Notes under the pieces: generated by a model
Told to the model about the DNA's origin: nothing
Database searches by the model: none
The model's input: only the letters and a program-made list of their open reading frames with translations
Made by a program: the position numbers and the translations under genes
Shown here: positions 8,788-17,095 of the stretch, piece by piece
Layout: every line of letters begins with the position of its first letter
Numbering within the stretch: the first letter of the stretch is position 1
Assembly: GCA_016933635.1 (NCBI GenBank)
Contig: JAFGAP010000201.1
Span: 1-35,602, forward strand
Length of the DNA: 35,602 nt
Source: Kosmotogaceae bacterium
GTDB lineage: Bacteria > Thermotogota > Thermotogae > Petrotogales > Kosmotogaceae
Reading direction: 5' to 3'

Positions 8788-8820
8788 GCGTTTATTCGTA
8801 CGAGGAAACGCAGAATAAAC
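8788..8820. repeat. Nested, mutually exclusive inverted repeats in the OTC/argS divergent region
   Basis: GCGTTT (8788-8793)/AAACGC (8806-8811) and GTTTATTC (8790-8797)/GAATAAAC (8813-8820); the arms overlap. Confidence 0.6.
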
Positions 8821-8888
8821 CATATCACAACAATGCGGTGTTATGCTTTTGTATGCTAAGGTATGTTGGCCTAATTAGGAGGTGGACT

Positions 8889-10520
8889 GTGTTTAAGGAG
8901 AAGCTGGAGAGCTCAATAAAGAAAGTGTTGGAAGAATTCGAGATTTATGATGACAAAATCGATTTCAAAGTTGAGATACCTCCTGAGGGGTTTGGTGATC
9001 TCTCTACCAATGTCGCGTTCATTCTTTCGAGGATTTTGAAGAAAAACCCAAGAGAAATCGCAAATACAATTTGCGATAGGCTCAGCATGGAAGCCGACTA
9101 CAGCAGAGTAGAGGTTGCCGGACCGGGATTCATAAACGTAGATTTTTCCATTGCATATCTATCCTCTGTACTGGCCGAGATGATCAACGCCCCGGATTTC
9201 TGGAAGACTAAGGGGGATACGAAAATCCAATTTGAATTTGCAAGCGCCAACCCTACGGGACCCTTTACAGTTGGTCACGGTCGCCAGGCTGTATTCGGAG
9301 ACGTTCTGTGCCGAATCTTTTCCTCCAGAGGATACAGAGTTCATAGAGAGATGTACATAAATGACGCGGGAAGGCAGATTGGGCTTTTGGGCCGTTCTTT
9401 GTGGGTTAGATACAATCAATACCTGGGGGTTGAAGAGGTGCTGCCCGAGGACGGTTATCAGGGTGAGTATTTGATCGATATTGCCAGGGGACTTGCCGGA
9501 GAGATCGGGGAGCGTTTCAAAGGGATATGGAACTCAGAGATCGAAGCTTTTTTCAAGAAATATGCTCTCGACACGATGCTAGAAGATATCATGGGGACAC
9601 TCAAGAGACTGAGAGTGGAGTTTGACAACGTCTTCTTTGAAAGCTCTCTGATAGACGATGGAACTGTTGATTCCGTCATTGGCATGCTTGACAGAAAAGA
9701 ATTGATATATGAATCGGAAGGAGCAAGGTGGCTTAAAGTATCAAGCTTTGTGGAGGATGATGATAAGGTTCTCGTAAGATCGAACGGAAGCAATACTTAC
9801 TTCATGACCGATATTGCCTATCACTACAACAAGCACGGTCGGGGCTTCAGAAAGGTATTTGATATCTGGGGTGCAGATCACATGGGCCATATTCCAAGGA
9901 TGAATGCTGCTATGAAGGCCCTCGAAATTGAAGATGGATTCCTGAATGTAATTGTCCATCAATACGTCAATCTCAAAAGAGAGGGCGAAGTGGTGAAGAT
10001 GTCCACAAGAAGAGGGGAATTCACAACCCTGGATGAACTGGTTGAAGCCGTGGGAGTGGATTCTACGAGATATTTCTTCGCGATGTTCGATCCTGACACT
10101 CACATGCTTTTTGATATAGATCTGGCAAGGCAGAGGTCGAATGACAATCCTGTTTTTTACGTCCAGTATGCCAACGCAAGAATAAGTAACGTTTTCAGAA
10201 CTGCTAAGGAGAAGAACGTGGAAACATCAAGGGATTCGCTTGAGCTTCTTGATTCTCAGGAAGACAGGAGGATCATAAAACTTCTAACGATCTTTCCTGA
10301 GATTTTAGACTCAGTAGTCACAGATTACAGGACAAATCGTCTGACGTCTTATCTGGAAGATCTGTCCAGGGCATTTCACGGTTACTACAACAAAAATATC
10401 ATTGTTGATCCGGAGAACCCGGCGCTCTCAGGTGCAAGGTTAGCATTGTGCGACGCGATTCAGAACATCTTGAAGAACGGATTGGAGCTTCTAGGCGTTG
10501 AGGCTCCCGATAGTATGTAA
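8889..10520 (+). CDS. argS: Arginyl-tRNA synthetase
   Basis: FEFASANPTGPFTVGHGRQAVFGDVLCRI (HIGH region), VKMSTRRGEFTTLDELV; GTG 8889 with SD AGGAGGTG. Confidence 0.96.
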   Translation: MFKEKLESSIKKVLEEFEIYDDKIDFKVEIPPEGFGDLSTNVAFILSRILKKNPREIANTICDRLSMEADYSRVEVAGPGFINVDFSIAYLSSVLAEMINAPDFWKTKGDTKIQFEFASANPTGPFTVGHGRQAVFGDVLCRIFSSRGYRVHREMYINDAGRQIGLLGRSLWVRYNQYLGVEEVLPEDGYQGEYLIDIARGLAGEIGERFKGIWNSEIEAFFKKYALDTMLEDIMGTLKRLRVEFDNVFFESSLIDDGTVDSVIGMLDRKELIYESEGARWLKVSSFVEDDDKVLVRSNGSNTYFMTDIAYHYNKHGRGFRKVFDIWGADHMGHIPRMNAAMKALEIEDGFLNVIVHQYVNLKREGEVVKMSTRRGEFTTLDELVEAVGVDSTRYFFAMFDPDTHMLFDIDLARQRSNDNPVFYVQYANARISNVFRTAKEKNVETSRDSLELLDSQEDRRIIKLLTIFPEILDSVVTDYRTNRLTSYLEDLSRAFHGYYNKNIIVDPENPALSGARLALCDAIQNILKNGLELLGVEAPDSM

Positions 10521-11839
10521 TGGAGGAACTTAGGATTGAGAAGTTAATCGCAGGAGGTTTCTCTCTCGCCAGAACAGATGACGGGAAAGTAGCTTTGCTC
10601 GATGCGGGTTATCCGGGCGAAGTTGTTTTGGCAAGCAAGAAAAAGGGTAGAAGCGACTTTCGTACGATGAAGGTTGAGAGAGTGCTCATCCCTTCAAATA
10701 GTCGAAGAGAGAGGCTTTGCAGGAACTTTCCTGCATGCGGCGGTTGTGACTGGCAGACACTCGACTATTCAGAACAGCTTTTCTGGAAGAGAGAAGTCAT
10801 TAGAGAGCAGTTCAGAAGAGTGGGAAAGATTGAACTGGAAGACTTTGAGATCGTTCCTTCGCCGAGAGAGACGAATTACAGACTGAAGATGGAGTTTGTC
10901 TGCTACAGGGGGAAGGATGGACTTTCTCTCGGCCTTTATAGAAGGAATAGCAACTCCCCCATCAGTTGCCAAGGTTGTGTGTTGGGTCTGAAAGGCTTTG
11001 AAAAAGCCAGATCGGTTCTTGAAGAGATACTGAGGAAAACTGCAATAGTTGCATACAGCAGGGTTACGGGAAAAGGTGAACTAAAGCATGTAATACTGAG
11101 AGGCAATGGAAGAGAAATCATGGCAATACTTGTCACAAAAGGAGAACGTCTTCCCGATGAAAACCGTATTCTCTTGGAGGTTAAGAAGAAGCTTCCCGAT
11201 ATCTCAACGCTCGTCCATCTCATGAATGCGAACGACAGAGTGGTTATGAGAGGCGTTTCGAGAACGCTTTTCGGGGAAGGGATAATCGACCAGGAACTTT
11301 CCGGAAGGAGGTTTGAGATTCCACCAGTAGCCTTCTTTCAAAACAATCTCGAAGTTACGGAGTCGATTGTCAGTCACATATTGAATGAGATGAAGGATTC
11401 AAATAGCGACTCTCTTCTAGATCTTTACAGTGGCATAGGAACATTCTCAATCACTGTTGGAAAGAAGATGGGAAGTGTCACTTCGGTAGAATCGAATCCC
11501 GTGTCTATTAAGGCACTCAAGGCAAACTCTAATCTTAACGAAATGTTTGGCACTGAAATTGTGTCGAGCGATGTTCTTGAATTTCTCAAGTCTGATGTGC
11601 GTCGGTACTCTATTGTAATTCTCGATCCGCCAAGATCTGGAGTCGGTTCTGAAATTGGGCTTCTCTATAAGTTTGGCGCTTCCATGGTGTTTTATGTGTC
11701 CTGTGATCCCACTACACTGGCGAGAGATACCGCGAAGCTCAGAGAGTCAGGGTATGAAATCTCTTCGGTAAAGGCTTTCGATATGTTTCCTCAGACATGG
11801 CATGTGGAAACAGTTGTGTGTCTTGTCAAGAAACGATGA
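10520..11839 (+). CDS. Class I SAM-dependent RNA (uracil-5-)-methyltransferase, RumA/RlmD/TrmA family
   Basis: TRAM-like N-terminus, CGGCDWQ, LLDLYSGIGTFSI, LDPPRSGVG, YVSCDPTTLARD motifs. Confidence 0.92.
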   Translation: MEELRIEKLIAGGFSLARTDDGKVALLDAGYPGEVVLASKKKGRSDFRTMKVERVLIPSNSRRERLCRNFPACGGCDWQTLDYSEQLFWKREVIREQFRRVGKIELEDFEIVPSPRETNYRLKMEFVCYRGKDGLSLGLYRRNSNSPISCQGCVLGLKGFEKARSVLEEILRKTAIVAYSRVTGKGELKHVILRGNGREIMAILVTKGERLPDENRILLEVKKKLPDISTLVHLMNANDRVVMRGVSRTLFGEGIIDQELSGRRFEIPPVAFFQNNLEVTESIVSHILNEMKDSNSDSLLDLYSGIGTFSITVGKKMGSVTSVESNPVSIKALKANSNLNEMFGTEIVSSDVLEFLKSDVRRYSIVILDPPRSGVGSEIGLLYKFGASMVFYVSCDPTTLARDTAKLRESGYEISSVKAFDMFPQTWHVETVVCLVKKR

Positions 11840-12106
11840 ACTTGACTGAGTGGAGTTTGCGTCCATTTGTATTAGGAATTGTCATTTCCGACACCAAGGA
11901 ATTTGAGAGTCAAGAAAAGAAGCGGTAGGTAACCTGTTAGGATTTTTTGGACGGCCGAAATTCTACTAAAGTAGTTTTAAGAGCCATTAGTACAGATAAG
12001 CATGGGTGTCTGCAACTACTCCAAATACTCACCTATTCTGATACAATTCCAGATTAGATGGCCTATAATTAGCTGAGAGGATTCCTTGCTTGAAAGGAGA
12101 TATGCA

Positions 12107-13186
12107 ATGGCTAGAAGAAGTAGCGGCGGGTCGTCATCCAGTAACAGAAGCAGTGGTGGAAGAAGCGGGGGATCGTTCAGCAGCAGTCGAAGCAGCCGAT
12201 CCTCGAGCAGTAGCTCCAGCAGCTCCAGGGGAAGCACTTCGAGCAGACCGGGGAGCTCATTCCCTTCGGGTATATTTGGTGGTTCTTCCCGCAAAAAGGT
12301 TGTCACGTCACCCTTCAGAATTCCCGTTGGAGGTTTCAAGAGACCGACTGTGGGGGGATCGGGAGTGAACACTGCCGGATGTGCAGGATGCAGCGGCTGC
12401 AGTCTCTTTGCCTTTGGTGTAATCGTCATCGCAATAATACTGATTGTGCTTGTTGCCTCGGGTACCTTCTCCTCTTGTGGAATTAATCCCGGAAGTGTCG
12501 AGATCACGAAATCGACGATTGCGAGAGAACCGCTGCCAAAAGGATCGGTCAACGAAACCGGATATTATACGGATGAGCTCGGGTGGATCAACAAAGATTC
12601 TGTTCTTATCAACGGCATGAAACACTTTTACCAGGAGACAGGTGTTCAGCCTTATCTATATATAACAGATACGGTGAACGGGTCTCACTCACCCACTGCC
12701 GATGACCTTGCAGATTTCGCTAGTGGACTTTACGACAAACTTTTCACAGACGAAGCCCACTGCCTCGTAGTCTTTTTCGAATACGGCGACGGTTATATGG
12801 ATAGATATGTATGCGGTAATCAGGCGAAGACAGTTATAGACGACGAGGCCGCCGATATCCTTCTCGATTACATAGACAAGTACTACTACTATGACAACTT
12901 AGCCGATGAAGAGTTTTTCGCCAAGGCATTCAGCGATGCGGCATACAGGATCATGACGGTTACCAGATCTCCATGGATTCCAGTATTCATTGTAATAGGA
13001 ATCATAGCAGTGATTGCGCTTCTGCTATTCTGGTGGAGCAATGTGAAGAGACAGAAGAATATCGAGGCGAAGCAGACTCAAGAAATCTTGAACACGCCAC
13101 TGGAAAAGTTTGGAGATCAGGAAGTTGAAGAATTAACCAAGAAATATGAGAATAAAGATGAAGGAAGTCAGTCAAAAGAAAGCTGA
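12107..13186 (+). CDS. Membrane protein: Ser/Gly/Arg-rich N-terminus, CxxCxxC motif, TM, TPM-like domain, second TM
   Basis: ATG 12107 with SD AAAGGAGAT; CAGCSGCSLFAFGVIVIAIILIVLVAS; TPM-like region TGYYTDELGWINKDS...CLVVFFEYGDGYMDRYVCG; C-terminal TM PWIPVFIVIGIIAVIALLLFWW. Confidence 0.75.
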   Translation: MARRSSGGSSSSNRSSGGRSGGSFSSSRSSRSSSSSSSSSRGSTSSRPGSSFPSGIFGGSSRKKVVTSPFRIPVGGFKRPTVGGSGVNTAGCAGCSGCSLFAFGVIVIAIILIVLVASGTFSSCGINPGSVEITKSTIAREPLPKGSVNETGYYTDELGWINKDSVLINGMKHFYQETGVQPYLYITDTVNGSHSPTADDLADFASGLYDKLFTDEAHCLVVFFEYGDGYMDRYVCGNQAKTVIDDEAADILLDYIDKYYYYDNLADEEFFAKAFSDAAYRIMTVTRSPWIPVFIVIGIIAVIALLLFWWSNVKRQKNIEAKQTQEILNTPLEKFGDQEVEELTKKYENKDEGSQSKES

Positions 13187-13229
13187 AACTATCACACAGG
13201 CCTGAAGGGCTTGGTTCTGGGAGGAAAAG

Positions 13230-13907
13230 ATGGGTATTCTTGACAGGTTCAATGACATTATCAAGTCAAACGTAAATGCTTTGCTCGACAAGATGGAAGA
13301 TCCTTCGAAGATGATCGATCAGCATCTTCGTGAGCTTACCGAGGACCTCGCCGAAGTGAAGCGAGGAACTGCAGGTGTAATTGCCGAGGAAACGAGAACA
13401 AAGAGACTGGTCGATGAAAACGCGGCAGAGGTGGCAAAATACGCAGACTTCGCAAAGAGGGCCTTGCTTTCCAAGAATGATGGAGATGCCAAGGTCTTTA
13501 TCGCAAAGAAGCAGGAGCTCGAGAACGTGGGCGCAGGTCTAATGACGGCTTATGCAGCAGCCCATGAAAATTCTGTTAAGATGCGCCAAATGCACGACAA
13601 GTTAGTTTCGGACATCGAGTCTCTCAAGAACAAACGCGCAATGATCAAAGCTAAGGTGGCCGTCGCGAAGACTCAGAAGAAGATGAATGAGGTCAGTTCT
13701 TCGGCCGGTAAGACGCAGGGCGCAATGGATGCTGTCGGGAGACTTGAAGAAAAGGCACAGAAGATGCTCGATGAAGCTAATGCCATGGCCGAACTCAATA
13801 CTGAACCGATTGACAAGGCGAAGGCTCTCGAAGAGAAGTATGCGGCGAAGAGCTCCTTTGCAGTCGATGAAGAGCTTGAACAGATGAAGAAGGAGCTAGG
13901 GATTTAG
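13230..13907 (+). CDS. pspA: PspA/IM30 family protein
   Basis: MGILDRFNDIIKSNVNALLDKMEDPSKMIDQHLRELTEDLAEVKRGTAGVIAEE..., coiled-coil throughout. Confidence 0.92.
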   Translation: MGILDRFNDIIKSNVNALLDKMEDPSKMIDQHLRELTEDLAEVKRGTAGVIAEETRTKRLVDENAAEVAKYADFAKRALLSKNDGDAKVFIAKKQELENVGAGLMTAYAAAHENSVKMRQMHDKLVSDIESLKNKRAMIKAKVAVAKTQKKMNEVSSSAGKTQGAMDAVGRLEEKAQKMLDEANAMAELNTEPIDKAKALEEKYAAKSSFAVDEELEQMKKELGI

Positions 13908-14021
13908 GGATTTTTTGGAGTGTTCTGTCTCTTCTTTCTTGAGAGGAACAGTATCTCAAAGAAGATTCTATTCGAAGCCAGTTCATAGAATTCGGAGAGA
14001 TTATCGGATTAACTGTAAGTA

Positions 14022-14086
14022 GGGCCGAAGATTGATGCAGTGTATTTGCACTGATCGAAGTTACTTTCTTCGGCCTTTCTTTTTTG
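14022..14086 (+). terminator. Two-tier Rho-independent terminator
   Basis: GGCCGAAGA (14023-14031) pairs with TCTTCGGCC (14067-14075), internal CAGTG/CACTG hairpin, then TTTCTTTTTT. Confidence 0.8.
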
Positions 14087-14198
14087 CATCAGGATGTCTC
14101 TCAGAAGTAATTTGGTGGACTACACAGAGACGGTGACACTTGCTAATCTAACAGGCTCTTCTGCGATACTTGGCAGTAGTTCTCTTTGGAGGTTAAGC

Positions 14199-15026
14199 AT
14201 GATCGAGATACCGGAGGCATTTGTTATTGCAAATCAGATCGATGAAACTCTTGCGAGCAAGAAGGTAGAGAAGGTTGAAGTACCGGCAAAGCCTAACAAG
14301 TATTCCTTCTATTTTGGCAACCCTTCTGAATACTGGCGTCTGCTGAATGGTGCGGTTTTTTCTTCTGCAAGAGCACTGGGTGGAATGGTAGAGATTTCCT
14401 TTGAAAGCAGACGATTAGTTTTGTCTGACGGGGCTGTAATTACCTTTCACGACAAAGACGGAACGCCGGAATCGAAATCACAGCTGACAATTACATTCGG
14501 TGACGGAACATCCCTTACTGTCAGAATCCAGCTTTATGGTGGTATTTGGTGCTTCAATGAAGGAGAGTTCAACAACAAGTACTATCTTGCGGCTCAGGAA
14601 AAGCCTTCACCGCTTGTTGATCAGTTCAATGAGGCTTACTTTCTTCGTATACTAGACTTTGCGGGAGCAGGTAAACACAGCTTGAAGTCTTTTCTTGCAA
14701 CTGAACAGCGTATTCCCGGTTTGGGAAATGGAACACTTCAGGATATTGCATGGACATCGGGTCTTCACCCGAAAATCAAGATTGAGAGCCTTTCCGATGA
14801 GGAGAGAGGGAGATTGTTCTCTTCAATAAGGAGCGTTATGAAGAAAATGGCTATGCGTGGAGGCAGAGATTCTGAGAAGGACTTCTTTGGGAATCGCGGA
14901 GGATATACGACTATAATGGGAAAAGGGACCTACGGGAAACCTTGCCCGAGATGCGGAGCACTTATTGAAAGGCAAGACTATCTAGGAGGAAAGATCTACT
15001 TCTGTTCGGGATGCCAGAAGAAGTGA
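14199..15026 (+). CDS. Formamidopyrimidine-DNA glycosylase / endonuclease VIII-like protein
   Basis: MIEIPEAFVIANQI N-terminus, LATEQRIPGLGNGTLQDIAWTSGLHPK (H2TH), C-terminal zinc finger CPRCGALIERQDYLGGKIYFCSGCQ; ATG 14199 with SD GGAGG. Confidence 0.88.
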   Translation: MIEIPEAFVIANQIDETLASKKVEKVEVPAKPNKYSFYFGNPSEYWRLLNGAVFSSARALGGMVEISFESRRLVLSDGAVITFHDKDGTPESKSQLTITFGDGTSLTVRIQLYGGIWCFNEGEFNNKYYLAAQEKPSPLVDQFNEAYFLRILDFAGAGKHSLKSFLATEQRIPGLGNGTLQDIAWTSGLHPKIKIESLSDEERGRLFSSIRSVMKKMAMRGGRDSEKDFFGNRGGYTTIMGKGTYGKPCPRCGALIERQDYLGGKIYFCSGCQKK

Positions 15027-15155
15027 CCGACTTCTATGCTTGGGCAGATCGTCTGATTGTTTACTGATTTCTACGATAGCTTTCTCCTTCACTTCCGTAT
15101 AGGTTATACTTTCCTTGAGTTAAGAAGTCGAAATCAGCATCAAGGAGGGTTTTTG

Positions 15156-16052
15156 TTGAAAGATTTTGCTGAACTTGTTTCACTTTCCAAGGTAGGAGGT
15201 ACTAGAAGAGTTGTTCTTATAGGATCGGAAGACAGAGAGGGGATTAAGGCTCTCAAAAACGCATTTGACGAAGGGATCGCAACGCCTGTCTTTGTTGGCA
15301 AAGAAGCGGAGACTCTTGAAATCCTTAAAGAAGAAGGGCTTGAAGGAGAATTGATTCCCGCATCCTGCCCCGAAGAAGCTTGCGAGAAGGGGATAAAGTT
15401 TGTTAGTTCAGGCAAAGCCGATGTTGTAATGAAGGGACTGGTGAAGACATCGATTCTCCTGAAAGCAGTCTTGAACAAAGAATGGGGCTTAAGATCTGGG
15501 AAGGTTTTGAGCCACATCGTGGCCATGGATGTTCCAGGAGTCGATAGGATTGTTTTTGTAACCGATGGAGGGATGGTAATCCGCCCGGATTTACAGACAA
15601 AAGTGTCGATAATCGAGAACGCCGTCACTTTTTTGAAGTCGATAGGTTACGAAAAACCGAAAGTCGCGCTTATTGCTGCTGTTGAGGTTGTGAACGAAGA
15701 TATGCAGGAGACTCTCGATGCGGCAATTATCTCTAAGATGGCCCAGAGGGGGCAGATCGGAGATTGTGTAGTCGACGGTCCTCTTGGTATGGACAATGCA
15801 CTTTCACCAGCAGCGGCAAGAATCAAGAAGATTTCCGGGCCGGTAGCAGGGCAGGCCGATCTTCTTGTCGTACCGGACATAGCAAGCGGTAATTTCTTGG
15901 GCAAGTCGGCGGTCTATCTTGCCGGTGGAACGATTGCCGGTCTTGTTTTGGGTGCAGCTGCCCCAATCGTTATTGTTTCCAGAGCCGATTCGGCTGCTTC
16001 AAAACTGGCATCTATTGCCCTGGCCAGTTATTCTATCGGAAAGAGCACATGA
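15156..16052 (+). CDS. ptb: Phosphate butyryltransferase / phosphate acetyltransferase family
   Basis: KADVVMKGLVKTSILLKAVLN, FVTDGGMVIRPDL, DGPLGMDNALSPAAA, GNFLGKSAVYLAGG; TTG start with SD AAGGAGGG. Confidence 0.9.
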   Translation: MKDFAELVSLSKVGGTRRVVLIGSEDREGIKALKNAFDEGIATPVFVGKEAETLEILKEEGLEGELIPASCPEEACEKGIKFVSSGKADVVMKGLVKTSILLKAVLNKEWGLRSGKVLSHIVAMDVPGVDRIVFVTDGGMVIRPDLQTKVSIIENAVTFLKSIGYEKPKVALIAAVEVVNEDMQETLDAAIISKMAQRGQIGDCVVDGPLGMDNALSPAAARIKKISGPVAGQADLLVVPDIASGNFLGKSAVYLAGGTIAGLVLGAAAPIVIVSRADSAASKLASIALASYSIGKST

Positions 16053-16237
16053 AGGTTCAGTTTGGAGAAGAGACTATAGATATCGAAGGAAATGTATACG
16101 TTAGCGAGCTGCTCAATTCTCTCTCTATCGATTATGATCATTACATTGTGATCGAGAACGGGAAAATTGCAAATTTGAATACGTTTCTGAAAGATGACTC
16201 TGAAGTCCTATTACTCAAGGCCGCTGTCGGCGGGTAA
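16049..16237 (+). CDS. MoaD/ThiS-like beta-grasp sulfur carrier, C-terminal GG
   Basis: 62 aa ending LLKAAVGG; ATGA overlap with the preceding gene. Confidence 0.8.
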   Translation: MKVQFGEETIDIEGNVYVSELLNSLSIDYDHYIVIENGKIANLNTFLKDDSEVLLLKAAVGG

Positions 16238-17050
16238 GGATTCAAGGAAGCTGGAAACTGCGGAGTCTGGAATATCAATCCCCAGTTCGAGATCTTTTTT
16301 GTGCTTGCCGTGATAATCACTGCCTCCCGTGGCTATCAATCCAAGATTTCTTGAGATCTCGAAAAGCTCTTCTCTAGTAGCCTCTTCATAGGTCTTGTAA
16401 AACACCTCCATGCCTTTCAATCCATAGCGCATCATCGTCCTAACAATCTCTATCGTTCCGTTTCGATCGAGCATCATTGAAAGAGGATGGGCTAGGACGG
16501 GAATACCTCCAGCGGAAAGAATGAGTTCAATTGCACTCTTTATGGATAGCTTCTCTTTCTCAACGTACGCTTTTCCATCTTTTCCAAGAAACTCTTTGAA
16601 GGCATTCTCTGTTGAATCAGAATAACCCTTTTTGACAATTAGATTGGCTATGTGCGGTCTTCCCAGACTCTCCCCGGGAAATGAACTTTCCAGCTCTTCG
16701 TCGGTAATCTCGACACCCATAGATCGAAGTCTAGAGAGAATTCTTGTGTTCCTCAGATCTCTCTTAAGCCTGATTTGTCTGAGTTCTTCTCCCATAAACC
16801 ATGCTTCCAAATCCATACCGTAACCAAGAACATCGAGGGTCTCATGAAAGTCGCAGCTTATCTCTACTCCCCTTATGTACTTTATTCCAGCCCTTAAGCA
16901 CAATTCTCTGGCTTCATTCTGACCGGCTAGTGTATCGTGGTCGGTTACAGAGAGAATAGAAACTCCTTTTTCCGTAGCCTTTTGTATTATTGCCTCAACC
17001 GAGTCCGTTCCGTCTGAATGATCGGAATGACAGTGAAAGTCCACAAACAT
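16211..17050 (-). CDS. PHP domain phosphoesterase (TrpH/RNase AM-like)
   Basis: MFVDFHCHSDHSDGTDSVEAII, TDHDTLAG, VLAHPL, GGSDYHGKHK. Confidence 0.92.
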   Translation of the reverse strand: MFVDFHCHSDHSDGTDSVEAIIQKATEKGVSILSVTDHDTLAGQNEARELCLRAGIKYIRGVEISCDFHETLDVLGYGMDLEAWFMGEELRQIRLKRDLRNTRILSRLRSMGVEITDEELESSFPGESLGRPHIANLIVKKGYSDSTENAFKEFLGKDGKAYVEKEKLSIKSAIELILSAGGIPVLAHPLSMMLDRNGTIEIVRTMMRYGLKGMEVFYKTYEEATREELFEISRNLGLIATGGSDYHGKHKKDLELGIDIPDSAVSSFLESLPADSGLE

Positions 17051-17095
17051 TCATCTACCACCTTTTACTTCAATGATGATATTATTCTACTAGAG

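Noticed and set aside
12121-12260. Possible tandem DNA repeat / CRISPR-like element
   Set aside because: Imperfect AGC/AGT repetition caused by poly-Ser coding; no regular spacers.
12016-12552. 178-aa minus-strand Leu/Pro-rich ORF
   Set aside because: Antisense shadow of the Ser-codon-rich N-terminus of the plus-strand membrane protein; no SD and no domain.
14094-14198. N-terminal extension of the Fpg/Nei ORF
   Set aside because: Starts right after the terminator; ATG 14199 has the SD and matches the family N-terminus.
15028-15130. CGACTTC/GAAGTCG inverted repeat around the ptb upstream region
   Set aside because: 7-bp arms about 90 nt apart, expected by chance; no supporting inner structure.
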